A stretch of 64,000 nucleotides of DNA from Apostichopus japonicus (taxonomy: Eukaryota; Echinodermata; Holothuroidea; Aspidochirotida; Stichopodidae): the NCBI RefSeq assembly GCF_037975245.1, contig NC_092582.1:11634001-11698000 (forward strand). The letters run 5' to 3'. Within the stretch, counting starts at the first letter, position 1, and every line of letters begins with the position of its first letter. Under the pieces are notes generated by a model, which had not been told where the DNA came from, did not search any database, and saw nothing but the letters and a program-made list of their open reading frames with translations. The position numbers were made by a program, and so were the translations under genes. Below are positions 12,619 through 24,953 of the stretch, piece by piece.

Positions 12619-12760
12619 TTACAGTTACAGAGTTGTTGACAATTAACAATTCATAATCATGGACGTTAAATATGAATGTGAGAGACTGACTTCGGTCAGC
12701 TTGCGGCTTTGATAAGCCAATTAGGCTTCTTCGCGAGTTCCTGCTTGCAGGAGGATCTAA
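12619..12760 (+). mobile_element. tRNA-derived SINE, copy 3 (5' truncated)
   Basis: It shares the body and 3' end (CTGCTTGCAGGAGGATCTAA) with the copies at 3053 and 8825 but lacks the tRNA-like head, as expected from incomplete reverse transcription. It lies just outside the left edge of block copy 1. Confidence 0.6.
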
Positions 12761-13717
12761 TATACATACAATGGAAAGGAGCGTATGTATATCATAAGTA
12801 AGGTTAACATGTGTTCCAAGCCCCGTAACTATAGACTTAACTAAGTGTCACAGGTCAATCAACAACAAAAATTAATCTGTTCAGCTTAAGCACCATGTTT
12901 CAGTGACGTCAATAACATCATTCATGTTTTGACATTTTAAAACACGTGGACCTTATGATCATTCTTCTGATTCAGTGTATGTCTTCCAACTTCGAAGCGA
13001 TGGTTGTTATTGATGCTGACATCACGAGCAATCTGATTGGCTGAAAACTCCGTAATTGTAAACCTGTGTGGGAAAAAATACATTCGCGGCCAGGGGAGGT
13101 AGAGAGGGAGGGAGGATGTTGTTTTTCTGGCATAGCTCAAGCTAATTATCACTTTGTAAATCGGTGTGCGGAAGGGACGGGGGACTGGGGATTGGGGAGG
13201 TTGCATCGGGTAGTCGTATAGTGTGCGGACCATGGACTTCCTAAAAATGGGCTGGAATAAATCAGGCTGAATATCACTTTTAAATCGCGTGTGGACAGGG
13301 GTTGGGCTAGTTGGTGTTGCGGGTGGCCTAAGGAGCGGACCGTGGGCAATATGATGCGCCAAAAACAACACAAGAATATGGTGTTCCTTTTTATTGCTGT
13401 ATTATTAGTGAACGTCCGTGACTAACAAAGGTTACCATGGTAGTAGGCTACATACAATATGTATATTAAAACGGTGCATACAGCCATATTATATTCTACG
13501 TTCTACGTAGGCCTGCAAGCAGTTACCTATCACTTAATGCAATATTGCAGTCTGGTGTCGAAATAGCATATATGCAACTGACTTTAATTGAGCAAAATTA
13601 TTATATTTAAGTATTAAAACATTCGTTTATCTCAAATATACCATCCAAAATTAGTTGTTAATACAATAGGTAAATTAATCACAATTAGATGTTTGTTTAA
13701 TGTCAGCTCATAATTGA

Positions 13718-14321
13718 TTAAAAGTCGATCCTATCCGAGACGTCAGAGTAGTAATAGCCGAGGATGTCACAGGCCTTTGGACATTTTGGGTCTAGGATGA
13801 ACTCACAGGTTGCTTCATCCCGGCTCAGTTTACAATGCGAAGGCTTTCTAACCTTAGGCTCAGCATAACTGTAGAAGTGGAGAATGAGAGGGACAAGTGT
13901 TAAAAAGTGCACACAAGAAAAGGTGTACGTAATGCAAAGAACTCCATCTATAGGTAAATTATTCTTCTATCAGGGAAACAGAATAAAAATGCTAAGGTAA
14001 TTTCTTTCAACCTTCGAATATTGTCACTTTGCCACACTCGTCACCTCGCCACACTCGTCACCTCGCCACACTCGTCACCTCGCCACACTCGTCACCTCGC
14101 CACACTCGTCACCTCGCCACACTCGTCACCTCGCCACACTCGTCACCTCGCCACACTCGTCACCTCGCCACACTCGTCACCTCGCCACACTCGTCACCTC
14201 GCCACACTCGTCACCTCGCCACACTCGTCACCTCGCCACACTCGTATGTATATATATATATATACATATATATATTTATATATATACATATATATATATA
14301 TATGTATATAGATATATATTT

Positions 14322-14360
<39 letters not shown>

Positions 14361-17300
14361 CATATTTGTATATATGTATGTATATAGATATATATTTATG
14401 TATAAATATTTATAATTGAGTAACATCAAATAATGACATTGGATTTGGGACCCAACACCCCCTGCCCTGAATAGTAGAGCATCCTACTTTGATTGTCTTC
14501 AAACTTTTAAATGAGTGTTTCTAGTTATAAGAAAAGTCTTACTTTCCGCAGCAGACGTAGTAGTGGTCATCAGTGCACTCACATCGGACACAGGATTTTA
14601 AATCGGTAAAGAAGAATCCTGCATCGCAGTAAACTGCAGCTGTGTTAGAAAGAAAAAACCAACTTCAAGTTGATAGATTGAACTGAAAGATATCTAACAT
14701 ATCGATTAAGATTAAGATATCTAACATATTAGATTAAGATATCTAACATATTAGATTAAGATATCTAACATATTAAGATATCTAACATAGATTAAGATTA
14801 AGATATCTAACATAGATTAAGATATCTAACATAGCGATTAAGATCATTATAAAGATTGTTAGGATTGCTTATTAACATTATTAATTTCAAGTAGAGTCAA
14901 TTCGATTATTTCATCATTGTAGATGCTACTATTAACTTTTCTTTTTCTATTCTTAAGTTTTTCTTTCTTTTTTCTTTTTGGGGAGTCTCCTACTTTGTTA
15001 AGCCTTACAGGCTTTATAGGAGACTTCCCGTCACACTGTAAATTGTGATGAAACAAATAAATATACAAATACAAATATACAAATATCTGTAGGCTCCTTA
15101 AGCTGATAACCAGCTACCAATATTACGATCAAGTTACTCCATGTTGTGAACATTACATGCTTGCATTTCAGTATATTTTCTCATTTGTTTTGTCCCTTGA
15201 AGAGATAGATAGTATATTTTCTCTTGAGAGAAGGAGAGAGAGAGGTGGGTGGAGAAAGAGGGAGGTGGAGAGAGAGAGGTGGAGAGCGGTGGAGAGAGAA
15301 AAGCGTTTATAAGAGGAACCAACGCAAACTTATTTCATCTCCTATTTGATATCGCTTGTTCCGTATTTGAGAATGATACATAATAACAAAGTTTTTTTAC
15401 GTTTTTATCTTAACATCGGTTGGAAAATGTATCGTTGTGAGAATATAACTGTCAAAGTGACTATTTAGATTACATTTATAAGGTAGTCTGTTTGATTACC
15501 GTAAACATTTTGTATTGTACATACAGTTTTTTTTCCAATTATTATAACAGGGGAAAACAATAACCACAAAATACATCTTGGTAATTAATATGTAGTTCCT
15601 GTGCGCTATCACAAACGACTTACTACTCAACAAGATAAAAAAAAAGAAAAAAGAAAATCGTATTACATCAAAGCTGAATCAAGTTTAAAGTTCTGAGTCA
15701 TAAAAAGTATCTAAGTTAAAGTATCTGAGTAATGGAACACGCTATGACGAGAAGAGTTCAACCTTTAGGTATTTTCTTGCTGTTGTACATACCAACTACA
15801 TCTTTATTATACCTGTTTATCATTACAATCTCTCATTGAGAAAGCAGGACCTACAGAGTCAGATCATAGATAACTGTAGTCATCTGTCAGATTTGTATTA
15901 AGTACGTATAGTTGACCGTAATCGACGTATTCTTATACTAAAAGCAATCTAAATAGTAAGTATATAGTAAATGTACTAGTGCAAACATACATTACTCTTA
16001 TATACTTGTGTTTAGCCTAACCTTGTTTACGTGACATGCATTCGTACTCATACTTGGTTATGCATGCTATACTTGTATACAAGTACATAATACCCTTCCA
16101 GATATGAGTACGAATGCATGTCATGTAAATAAGGTTAGGCTAATCACAAGTATATAAGAGTAATGTAAGTAATGCTCGAACTGATGCTGTTGTATGAAGT
16201 ACTACAATTCTACCGTTAGCTATCTAGGGATCGTTTAGTGTCAATTAAATCAAGGAATGCACAGAACTTAAGTAACTTATTCAGTTGAAAGTTTGTAAAC
16301 AGAAAGGGAAAAAAAACATATCAAATGATAAAACAATGTTAACATATGCCATAACAGCTAATTGCATGAAAGCTTCGCTAGTCAATTTTCATTATCAAGT
16401 AATAAAGTAAAACCTGAGTTGTGATAATTATGCGAAATCTTTCCATTTTGTGTTTTATATATTCAAATGAAAACTTATACTTGAAATCATTTATTTGTTG
16501 ATAAACCAATCATTTTGCTGAAACATTTATTTTAAACAAATCCTATAAATAAGTCAGTTTAGGCCTAACACGAACAAACCGGACCGATAGGGGGAGGTGG
16601 CACCGGATGAACATGAGCATGAGTAAAAAATATATCTTTGTGAAGGAGCAAAGAAAGTTAGGGAAATTTATGGCTATTCCTTTGTTAAATGTTTGTTCTT
16701 TCACTTACGTAAAACTTGTGATAAAATAAGTTTAGAAATGATTGCAATGTAAGTCGATATGATATGAAACAATTACGATAAATAAAATAGTGTAGTAAGT
16801 ATATGTCTTTGGGATAAAATATGCGTTAGTTATAATAATATCGATTGCACGTCGACCAGATGACGTTTTTCTTTAAGTTGATATAAACTCCACCACCACC
16901 TCCCTCCAAGGTTTTCACTTAGGCAAGGTTTTGCTGATCAAAAGGTCTTTGCACTCATCTTATAAAGCAACTTCCTAGTTTCGTCTAATTTTTTCAATGA
17001 AATAAACGAGAGTCATGACCTTCATGAACAAATACGCTGGAGATATTTAAAAGAATAAACCAGGTGAATATTATTTTTGGCGGATGAAAGAGAAACATAT
17101 TCTAACAAATTCTATGTGTCATTTTCGAGATGACAACATTTCACGTTGACAAGTTTTGAACCAAAAGTGAACTTGTAGCAAACAGGTGTGATGTCATGGA
17201 TGCGCACGGGCATATGTGTACATCCAATTGTGTTCTTCTTCCAAAAAATTGGAATGCATTGAGATATGAATACACTACACTCATTTTAAGAAAAAAAATG

Positions 17301-17805
17301 TAAAACAAATTATGATATCACATAATTATGTTTGCTTCAAGTACACTAGTGACACAAAACGTGTCGACTTCAAATCTCGAAAACAAAGAAAATTAATGCA
17401 AATTTCAACAGAATGCTTAATGTATATTTTACTTTCATTAATCCAAAATAAAACTATCGCCTCGTCTTTACTCTTAAATACTCTTTACACCGTCTAGGTC
17501 GAGTAACCACTCTTTTTTACTTTTTTTTTTAAAGATATTTATATTATATTAACCGAATGACATAACTTTAAATCAGCAACGTCCTCTCGACAAAAATGTT
17601 CACTCAGTAACTACAAGCAGGAAGAAATAAGTGAGATTAAAACGATAACAGAATCAGACTTACTGTTGTAATAGCATGTGCCGTGATCTGGTTCCACATC
17701 AACCAATTCGTGTGGCACTCTAGCCTCTACATCAGGTAGGACTAGTCCTTGCGAAACGGCTACCCCGACTAGAGCACCGAAGATCAGGAGGCTGGCAAAG
17801 TTCAT
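13718..17805 (-). CDS. PSP94/beta-microseminoprotein-like gene 2 (A)
   Basis: Exons 17805-17664, 14639-14543 and 13868-13718 (TAA) give 129 residues. The signal peptide is [19 protein letters not shown], followed by LVLPDVE and DHGTCYYN. Exon 2 encodes [13 protein letters not shown] and VCCG. Exon 3 encodes HC, TCEF, KCPKAC and ILGYYYSDV. There are 11 cysteines after the signal peptide. Intron phases are 1 and 2, with donors GTAAGT and GTAAGA. Exon 2 has two possible acceptors 6 nt apart (exon start 14639 or 14633), both in frame, so two residues may be optional. Intron 1 (3 kb) carries a retroposon insertion and a hairpin MITE; intron 2 carries a 17-bp minisatellite. Its near-identical partner is gene 5. 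Confidence 0.85.
14033..14245. repeat. 17-bp minisatellite in intron 2 of gene 2
   Basis: About 12.5 nearly perfect copies of TCGTCACCTCGCCACAC, running directly into a TA/TATATG-rich tract (14245-14405). The block copy 2 counterpart at 46468-46696 has about 13 copies with a few point differences. Units are contiguous with no spacers. Confidence 0.9.
14245..14405. repeat. TA-rich microsatellite in intron 2 of gene 2
   Basis: A mixture of (TA)n with TATACATA, TATATGTA and TAGATATATATTTA variants. The shorter open frames rich in YIYI here are repeat artefacts. Confidence 0.8.
14703..15085 (-). mobile_element. retroposon-like insertion plus minisatellite, copy 1 only
   Basis: Relative to block copy 2, where AACATATCTGTAGGCTCC is uninterrupted at about 47119-47135, gene 2's intron 1 gains about 380 bp. 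The first half is a roughly 22-bp minisatellite (AAGATATCTAACATA units, 14703-14845). The second half ends with AAACAAATAAATATACAAATA, resembling a retroposon tail, and holds a GGAGTCTCC / GGAGACTTCC inverted pair. ATATC occurs at both edges and may be a target duplication. Confidence 0.5.
15220..15302. repeat. GA-rich low-complexity tract
   Basis: A polypurine run built of GAGAGA and GGTGGAGA units in intron 1 of gene 2. It is shortened in block copy 2 (47272-47330). Confidence 0.7.
15989..16166. mobile_element. foldback MITE in intron 1 of gene 2
   Basis: Two inverted arms of about 68 bp (15989-16056 and about 16098-16166) differ at only a few positions. They begin ACATTACTCTTATATACTTG and are separated by about 40 bp. 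The transcript would fold into a long hairpin. It is present at the same place in block copy 2 (47987-48164), so it predates the duplication. Confidence 0.75.
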
Positions 17806-17904
17806 GTTTCTGTTACCGGTGATGGGTGTTCTGAAAAGAAGTATATTGAGTGAATCGAAAGGCTTCTGAGCTAGATAATGATAACTATGGACCAGCTCAT
17901 CACA

Positions 17905-17911
17905 TTTTATA
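17905..17911 (-). promoter_or_regulatory. TATA box of gene 2
   Basis: TATAAAATGTGATG on the minus strand, about 100 bp upstream of the ATG. The extended motif TATAAAATGTG is shared with genes 3 and 6. Confidence 0.7.
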
Positions 17912-18652
17912 CACTGGCTAAAATTTCTGAAGATGGGTGTGTTGTTCCGGCGTCGTCAAAGTATACATTTTGTGATAAATGTGTCCTCTATTCGCCTGAC
18001 AAACTATGTCCACTTCTGACGGTTATAAATCGATGTTGAAGTGGACAGTTTAATCCAGACCTTGAACAAAAAACGAAAAAAAAAAAATTACAAATATTCT
18101 GGGAACTGTTTAAAAATAATTAATCATGTCGATTTTGGGGTTGACAATGTAACTGTTTGATTTGTAGATCAGTTCGTCATTATATCAGTTTACTTTATAA
18201 TGTAGTTTATGTCAATAGAATACACTATTTCAAGTGATTAATTGTTTTTTGAAAAGAGAGAAACGAAAACAAATTTTAATGCGATGTTGTTGAAATTCCC
18301 TCAAAATAAACAATGTCGTGAAAAATGATAATGTTTTTGTTACAGGTGGCGCACTTTGATAGGTCTATAATGAAAAGGGAACTGTCTAGTTATCAAAGAT
18401 AAATAGTGTTGGGACCTGTATCATCATCAAACATTCTTCTTCTTTAGAGCGCAGTATATGCAACATGCACCACACGCATATGCCTTCATCAGCAATGTCA
18501 AAAATGTTGTTATACCATGGAAGCGACTTTATTTTGTTTCAGTTGGTGATATATGACATGTTTTCCGAGGTTATGTACGTATAACAGTAGCGCCACTACA
18601 AGAGAGCTAAACAAAGTAACAAACAAACAGAAAAACATGGTAATGATTTATG

Positions 18653-18654
<2 letters not shown>

Positions 18655-18738
<84 letters not shown>
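18655..18738. repeat. (TA)n microsatellite
   Basis: About 42 perfect TA copies between genes 2 and 3. Confidence 0.95.
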
Positions 18739-18741
<3 letters not shown>

Positions 18742-19396
18742 TAGCTACGTACTTTTGCAAGACGTTTGCAAGCCGGCACTCTCCTAACGGAGATGTATGC
18801 AAACAGGAAGTCACTAACCTATAGGAACGGCACATGTTTACATCCTCATATACCAGCGCATGCGTGTTACTGCACTTGTTGTCAGGCACACCATATACAG
18901 TATAGTGCGCTGGACTAGCTGGTCAATTAATTTAATGGATCCGAAATTTAATCTGAAATGTAGGTTTACATGGGTTGGGGATTTTGAAAATGAACTGAGC
19001 AAAACTAAAAAAAGCTGCCTTAGACGATTCCACTTTTTCTGCAAGTTGGGTCCTAACGTTTAGGCTGACTTATGCCTAGCTACAGTAAGACTAGGCCCCT
19101 ACACTACAATACAAACTTTTGGCTTCATTCCTTCCTATCATACTCATGTCGGTGTTTCGTCAAGTTGCCTTGGGACCCTCGACGTGCCTGGGCTCAAACA
19201 CGATTCGTAAAGGAATTAGTTTTATATCTCTGCCAAAATTGATAAATTAGTCATGTCAGGGTACGGGTAACAGCTAAATGCTTGACATGTATTGAAAATG
19301 CGTCGTGGATGACATGTGATTTTTCTACATACAATTCTACATGTATTTCTCATACATTTCTAGTCGCTACTAATCTTGCCGAAAACGAATGAACTG

Positions 19397-19399
<3 letters not shown>

Positions 19400-19447
<48 letters not shown>
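19400..19447. repeat. (TA)n microsatellite
   Basis: About 24 perfect TA copies. Confidence 0.95.
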
Positions 19448-19450
<3 letters not shown>

Positions 19451-20937
19451 GTTTATAAATAATTTATCGTGCCCCAATTGACTGCTGGCGCCATGGTCAG
19501 TTCACAACACCTCCCTGACACCTACGGTCTTATAATCAGGTGGTGGACTGAGTACTAAGTTCTCGATAAGACGATGCTTTCGAAACTTACTTCAGATTTC
19601 TCCTTAGTTAAAAAGAGGTATGACATCAGATTGACTGTAAAAAACCCAAAATTTATTGAGTAACACTAAGCATTGATTGTCTGCCTTACTGTGTTTTACA
19701 GGAGTGAATACCAACGCAGTTGTAATTATGTTGTGCTAATTTAAAACAAAATTGCGCCCTCTACTAATCTTCGAGGACGTTCCTAACTGCGGGTAACATC
19801 GTTACAAAGATCGTTAGCAGCGTTGTTACCCACGTCCACTGCTCTTTTTGTTGTTGTAAATGCTAAGTGTCGATTAGTTTCGGTCATACTATTGTAATTC
19901 TACGAGCGTTGTATTATGATTATCGTAAACTTGAAAGGAAGTCATGTGTTGAATTAAGTTACAGCACAATATGGTGAAGTTTAGGCTTGATAAGAGAAGT
20001 AAAATATCAGGACTCTAAAGTCCGTTTATTAGACCTGTTTAGAAAGAGTTTATCACGGAGAGCATTGCTATGGTTTGTTCATTAATCGGCTTGGAAGGCA
20101 GTTATTCGAACCCTTGAACTCCCGGATGCTCGGTTTCATTGCTCCTAATGCCAGCGTCGTGCTCCACTTCGGCCATAGCAATTGCTATGATGGAGTAAAA
20201 TGGTGTAGCTCTTCAGACAGAATAATATATATCAGATCTCAGCCACTTCGTTCATTTTCTTCCTAACCATTCCGATGGGATATGGGGATAAGTCGATTTT
20301 GGGGAAAACAGTTTTGCGAGATCTTCTCTTATAGAATCGCCTTTGGAAAAGTTGACTGCCTTATTGTATAATGTGTAGCTGCGTAGATGGCATTAACGTT
20401 GTGGTAACTTAATTCAGAACTGTATACGCTTCATGGAATCGCTGTAGAGGCATCTCCAATTTCTGTATAAGGAGGTATTGGGATGAAGATATTGACCCTG
20501 GTAAAGCGATTTTCGAGATGGGAAATTTGTCTACTGGTGAAAATTATACAAGTGATCGTGATGAGTATAACATTTGAGGATAGGTCGTTCAGTGATCAAT
20601 TTCCTGGGTTCAAATTGGTAGAAAGTGCTTAATAAATATTACAATGGGCTTGATATAGGTTCCGTATTAACTTATACAGCGTGTCTGAAATAATAAAGTT
20701 ATTGGCACAGACTAATCAATACAACTTTACAAAGCCTATAAAGACATGAACATAGTTATAATTCACTGGTTTGTAAATCATCGATGATATTCCGCGTTAA
20801 AATCCTTAGAAAATAGTACTTTGCATGGTATTAACAGTCAAGCTTTGAGAAGTCCGATACCAGAAGACTCATTAAGGCAACTGTTCTATATGATCCTAAA
20901 TGACTCTCTTTACTCAGTTTTATCTAACTAATCTATA

Positions 20938-21291
20938 CGGAGAGCTAAACGTTCCATTAAGGAACATGTCGAAAACTTGTACCAGCAAGACGCTGGTACA
21001 TTGGTCATGTCAATATTGCTTGCTTGATACAAACATTGACATCATGTTATAATTTTGGCGTGCGCAGAGCCAAACTTGCCATAAATGTCCAATTTGATAT
21101 CAACATGTTACAATTCCATATGAACATGACATGCTTATGATCAATTTGACATGTTGATGGACGTTATGACATATTGTATTTTGTTTCGAAACGTTCATGT
21201 GGAATTGTAGCATGTTGAAATCGAATTAGACATATATTAACTTGGACATTTCACTGTCTTTTTCGACATTTATGGAACGTTTTGCCCTCCG
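20938..21291. mobile_element. 354-bp MITE with TA flanks
   Basis: The left end is CGGAGAGCTAAACGTTCCAT and the right end, reverse complemented, is CGGAGGGCAAAACGTTCCAT, with similarity continuing through ATGTCGAAAA. Both ends abut a TA dinucleotide, as with Tc1/mariner-type insertion. The interior is rich in inverted copies of ACATGTTGA-like words. There is no coding capacity. Confidence 0.65.
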
Positions 21292-21938
21292 TAAATTTAG
21301 CTTTTTTTTCGGAATAGGTTTCGTCGAGTAGCTGGACTTGGCGAAAAACGCGGCGTTCATTGCTTTAAAGCTGCTAAGCACATCGTGTATTGTGTTTTTC
21401 ATGTCTACAGTTTTACATTAATTCTGATTAGGATTACTTCGCATTAAAGCATACAGAATGTTCGCAGTCATTTCTCCTACCTGTTTCATTACTATGGAAA
21501 AAATAAATTGAAAATAAATCTATATTGCTTGTATTTATTTATTTTTTCTCTGCTTGCCCTTACATAAATGATAAAATAATATTACATCTGCGTACGTCTT
21601 GTTTCGTAATACCTGTTAAATATTATTTTGACGTATATCGATAGACACATGACATGAAACTTCTACCTTAATGTCCTTTTCAATAAGAAACAATAAGGTG
21701 TCAATACAACTAGGCAAAAGCTATCATCTCCTTGTTGCGGTTTCAAGAGTACCAATTTTAAGAAAGCAGATAATTTCAAGAAAGATATGCTTTTAAGTGA
21801 AAGATTGTCATTTATTTTAAAGTTCTTTTCAAAGTTAATATTACTCAATGAAAGCTGACATTATAGATATTTCTTGTCTAGCTTATGCCACTTTCATTGA
21901 AGCAGGATTCATGATTCTTTGCTGTATAAGGGTATCAT

Positions 21939-24849
21939 CTATGGAAATAAACCACCCTCGTCAAACCAGGTGCCTGGTACGTCAGAGTGCCACCATCCTT
22001 TGATACAACAACGTGGATGATGGAATTCACATGTCGTTTGATCCTGTGTCAGCGGCTGGCATCTATCAATAGGTTTCATTATAGGTTCAGCTTTTCTGAA
22101 AATAAAAAAAATAAAATAGTTCAGTAACTCATTGTTATATGCCCCGGAAATATCTTTATAAGCATCTATTGATCAAAATGGCTTAAACAATATTTTAGCA
22201 TATAAACAGGTAGAAAATGGAAAAATATAACTAAACGGAAGCATTACGATATCTCTTGGGATCTTACATTCGGCTTATAGGCCTAACAAGCTGAAACATT
22301 AAACTGAGATGTCTATGTCTTTCATTTCATGTCAACATGTAAAATGTTCACATGTTTGTATACGTATACATATACCTTTCAATGTGGTAAAGAGTTTATA
22401 TACACACATAACCATATATAGAGGAAAGGGGTGGCAACGACTTACTGCCTGCAAAATATTCAGATGTTACACGCCTGTTTGACCTACTCTTTGGTCATCA
22501 CTTTATATGCAGAGACAGTAGATTAGACGTTCTGGCACCAGCAGTTTCGAAGGGAGCGCAATAATTTATCTTCCACACAACCACTACTAACTTTATTCAA
22601 ACATCTAAAATTTAAAGTGGAAATCAAACAGTTACCTTATAAAGCATATTTTAGGCTTCAAAAAATATTATCGATTAAATTAATCGATAAGTTATTTATT
22701 TTTCCTTTTTTTAAGTTTGTAGTATATTTCTGGAATATGTTAACGAGCTTACCTTCTACAGCAATAGATCATGTTGTCATCAGTACACACACAGTCCAAA
22801 CAAGGGTTAACGGGACTAGCAGCCAGAGAACCGGCGCTTGGACAATATAAGTCCTCTGTTGGAAAGAGTAAACTTGCGTACGGTACTTAAACTGGTTTGT
22901 ATAGTGTTCTTAATATGTTATTCTAGGTAAGTGAAATGCAGCATTTCGACATATTAAATACCACGGCGATATGTACATCGTTAAGACATGATAAACTCAC
23001 TCATTTCTAACGCATAGTTTGTGACAAACGAAGTTATCGTTTTCGTCACATCAGTGTGTCTTGTAGAGAAGATAGCATGCACGATTGGTCTTTGAAATTG
23101 GAAATTACCGATCTAAGTCGATCGAAAAATTATTGAACCGGAAGCGACATCTTATAACAAATGATTATTTTGCTAGATGATAAAAACTATTATTTGTAAA
23201 GGGCCGTAACATTTGATAGGCCTATATGGACCTCGTGAAGCGACACTATAGGCCTATAGTTACTGTAACTCTTGATTAATTAGTTCTTGGACGTAATTAA
23301 CTGCTGTATAGCAAAAAACCGTCTGTGCAATGAAATGCTTTTGATCGAAAATAATCATTTGACACCTAATAACATTGATTTTGTGCCTTGTTATTTCGAG
23401 TGATACTCAGTACATTTACTCGCAATTTTAAACTATGTTCACTTTAATTGGGAATTCACATATCTCAATGCGTGGGAGTAATTCAGAAAGTGAATAGCAC
23501 GAAGAAATTTAGGACTATGTCTGTTTCAGGAAAGACAATGTTGAGGCGTCTATAAACAATTTCATTTAAAACCATCAGTATGTAATCAGAAGCACTTATA
23601 ATTGCTTTTACTTATGCCAACATTCCTTTTATAGCAACCATGACACAGTTACAGTCTACGGGAAAGTGATGTATGCAGCTTGTATTTTCTTTCATTCTTA
23701 TCATATACAGTCCAGTTACTATCATTTTCGTATCTTTCAAGTAGCCTAAGTGTAATCAGTTGGTAGTCAACCAAAGAATTTGTGACAACACAGCGTCACT
23801 CGTATACTCTGAACGTCTATCAGATCTAGACGTTGAGTATATGTTTTCTGCTCTTCTAAAGTAAGATACTTCCCAACGATGTAACACATTTGTCGCTGTA
23901 TTAATTTCAACAGCCATGGCAAAGTAATTCCTTTTCAATTTTACTAAATGGCACAGGTAAGAAGTCACTATTTATTTGAAAATAAAGTACTATATGGTAT
24001 TTAAAGATGGCTATGCTATACACATTAACTTTGAAAGTTTATTAGACAAAGGTTCTATCCTTCTAGGCTATGGTTTTAATGTTGATGACTTTTGTTTCAA
24101 TGCAATATATAGTTTCTAAATTTTTTAGATATTTGTCGCTGTATTAAGTATAACAACAATCTGACTAACTGAAGTAGTACTAAAGGGCACAATAGGTCGT
24201 TTAGTAATTTGATGAACAAAATACGTACTATACACAAAGTATGAAACCTCTGAATACGTAATAATTGAAGTAATGTGAACGTTTGAAGCTGAATGATATG
24301 ACATGTTTGACACCGCCTCGTTCAAATATAGTGTCGATTGTTTTGTAAATGCCTTCATAGAAAATATTATTTCAAACAACATTGTTTTAGAAAAAAATAT
24401 GTCCGTTACGTTTTTGGCAGTATGCCAATGATTGTACAAGGCAAAGGTTTATCATACTTTTCGTTTGCTTTATTGAAATTTTCAACAGTTCGACCAAACC
24501 AAAAATATGCTTTCTGTTGGAATTCTAATATTCGTATACTACTTTCTTTTATCATTACAAGTCAGTATTGGATAATTTAACACTGAGTTAATGCAAACTT
24601 TAAGACGAAACATATTTTATGCAGATTACCATATGATACTTGCAAAAGATCGAATTATAAGGAATTAAAAAAAAGTGACGAAGGCCTACCGTTGTAATAG
24701 CAGGTACCGTGGTCTGGTTCGCCATCCTTTCTAGGCACTACATACTTCTCCATTTCATGTTCGACGTCCGGCAGCACTATTTCCACCTCTAGGGAGAGAG
24801 CTATAACCCCAAGTAGGGTAACGATCAGGGCTTGAATCATGAAATGCAT
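21939..24849 (-). CDS. PSP94/beta-microseminoprotein-like gene 3 (B)
   Basis: Exons 24849-24690, 22855-22753 and 22095-21939 (TAG) give 139 residues. The hydrophobic signal peptide (MHFMIQALIVTLLGVIALS) is followed by EIVLPDVEHE and DHGTCYYN. Exon 2 encodes LYCPSAG, NPCLDCVC and YCCR. Exon 3 encodes RCQPLTQDQTTC, PRCC and SDVPGTWFD. There are 11 cysteines after the signal peptide. Donors are GTAGGC and GTAAGC; the acceptors are CAACAG and TTTCAG. It occupies the same slot as gene 6 in block copy 2 and shares SDVPGxWFD with it. The two proteins nevertheless differ widely, unlike the A and C pairs. Confidence 0.85.
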
Positions 24850-24946
24850 GTTCCTTCACAGGTTGTGAATATTGAGAGAAATAGTTCGTGAAATGATCCG
24901 ATTCGATTCGCTCTGGATAATGTTACCCATAAGATAAGGCACCACA

Positions 24947-24953
24947 TTTTATA
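24947..24953 (-). promoter_or_regulatory. TATA box of gene 3
   Basis: TATAAAATGTGGTG on the minus strand, about 98 bp upstream of the ATG. Confidence 0.7.

Larger units (their letters stand above)
17912..21938. other. intergenic between genes 2 and 3
   Basis: No gene is supported. It includes (TA)n at 18655-18738 and 19400-19447 and a MITE at 20938-21291 (own entry). Similarity to block copy 2 fades at about 18370, after a shared GATAGGTCTA segment. Confidence 0.5.

Noticed and set aside
12937-13373. 144- and 74-codon Pro/His/Arg-rich minus frames, repeated at 45416-45820
   Set aside because: They are translations of decayed 120-bp satellite units. The two block copies disagree in frame and no start or splice context is present.
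14021-14429. Open frames rich in HSSPRHTRH or YIYI on both strands
   Set aside because: They come from the 17-bp minisatellite (51-nt period) and TA runs.
17312-17497. Plus-strand frame conserved at 49272-49550
   Set aside because: It lies within intron 1 of the A genes. Its conservation follows from the block duplication and there are no splice or domain signals.
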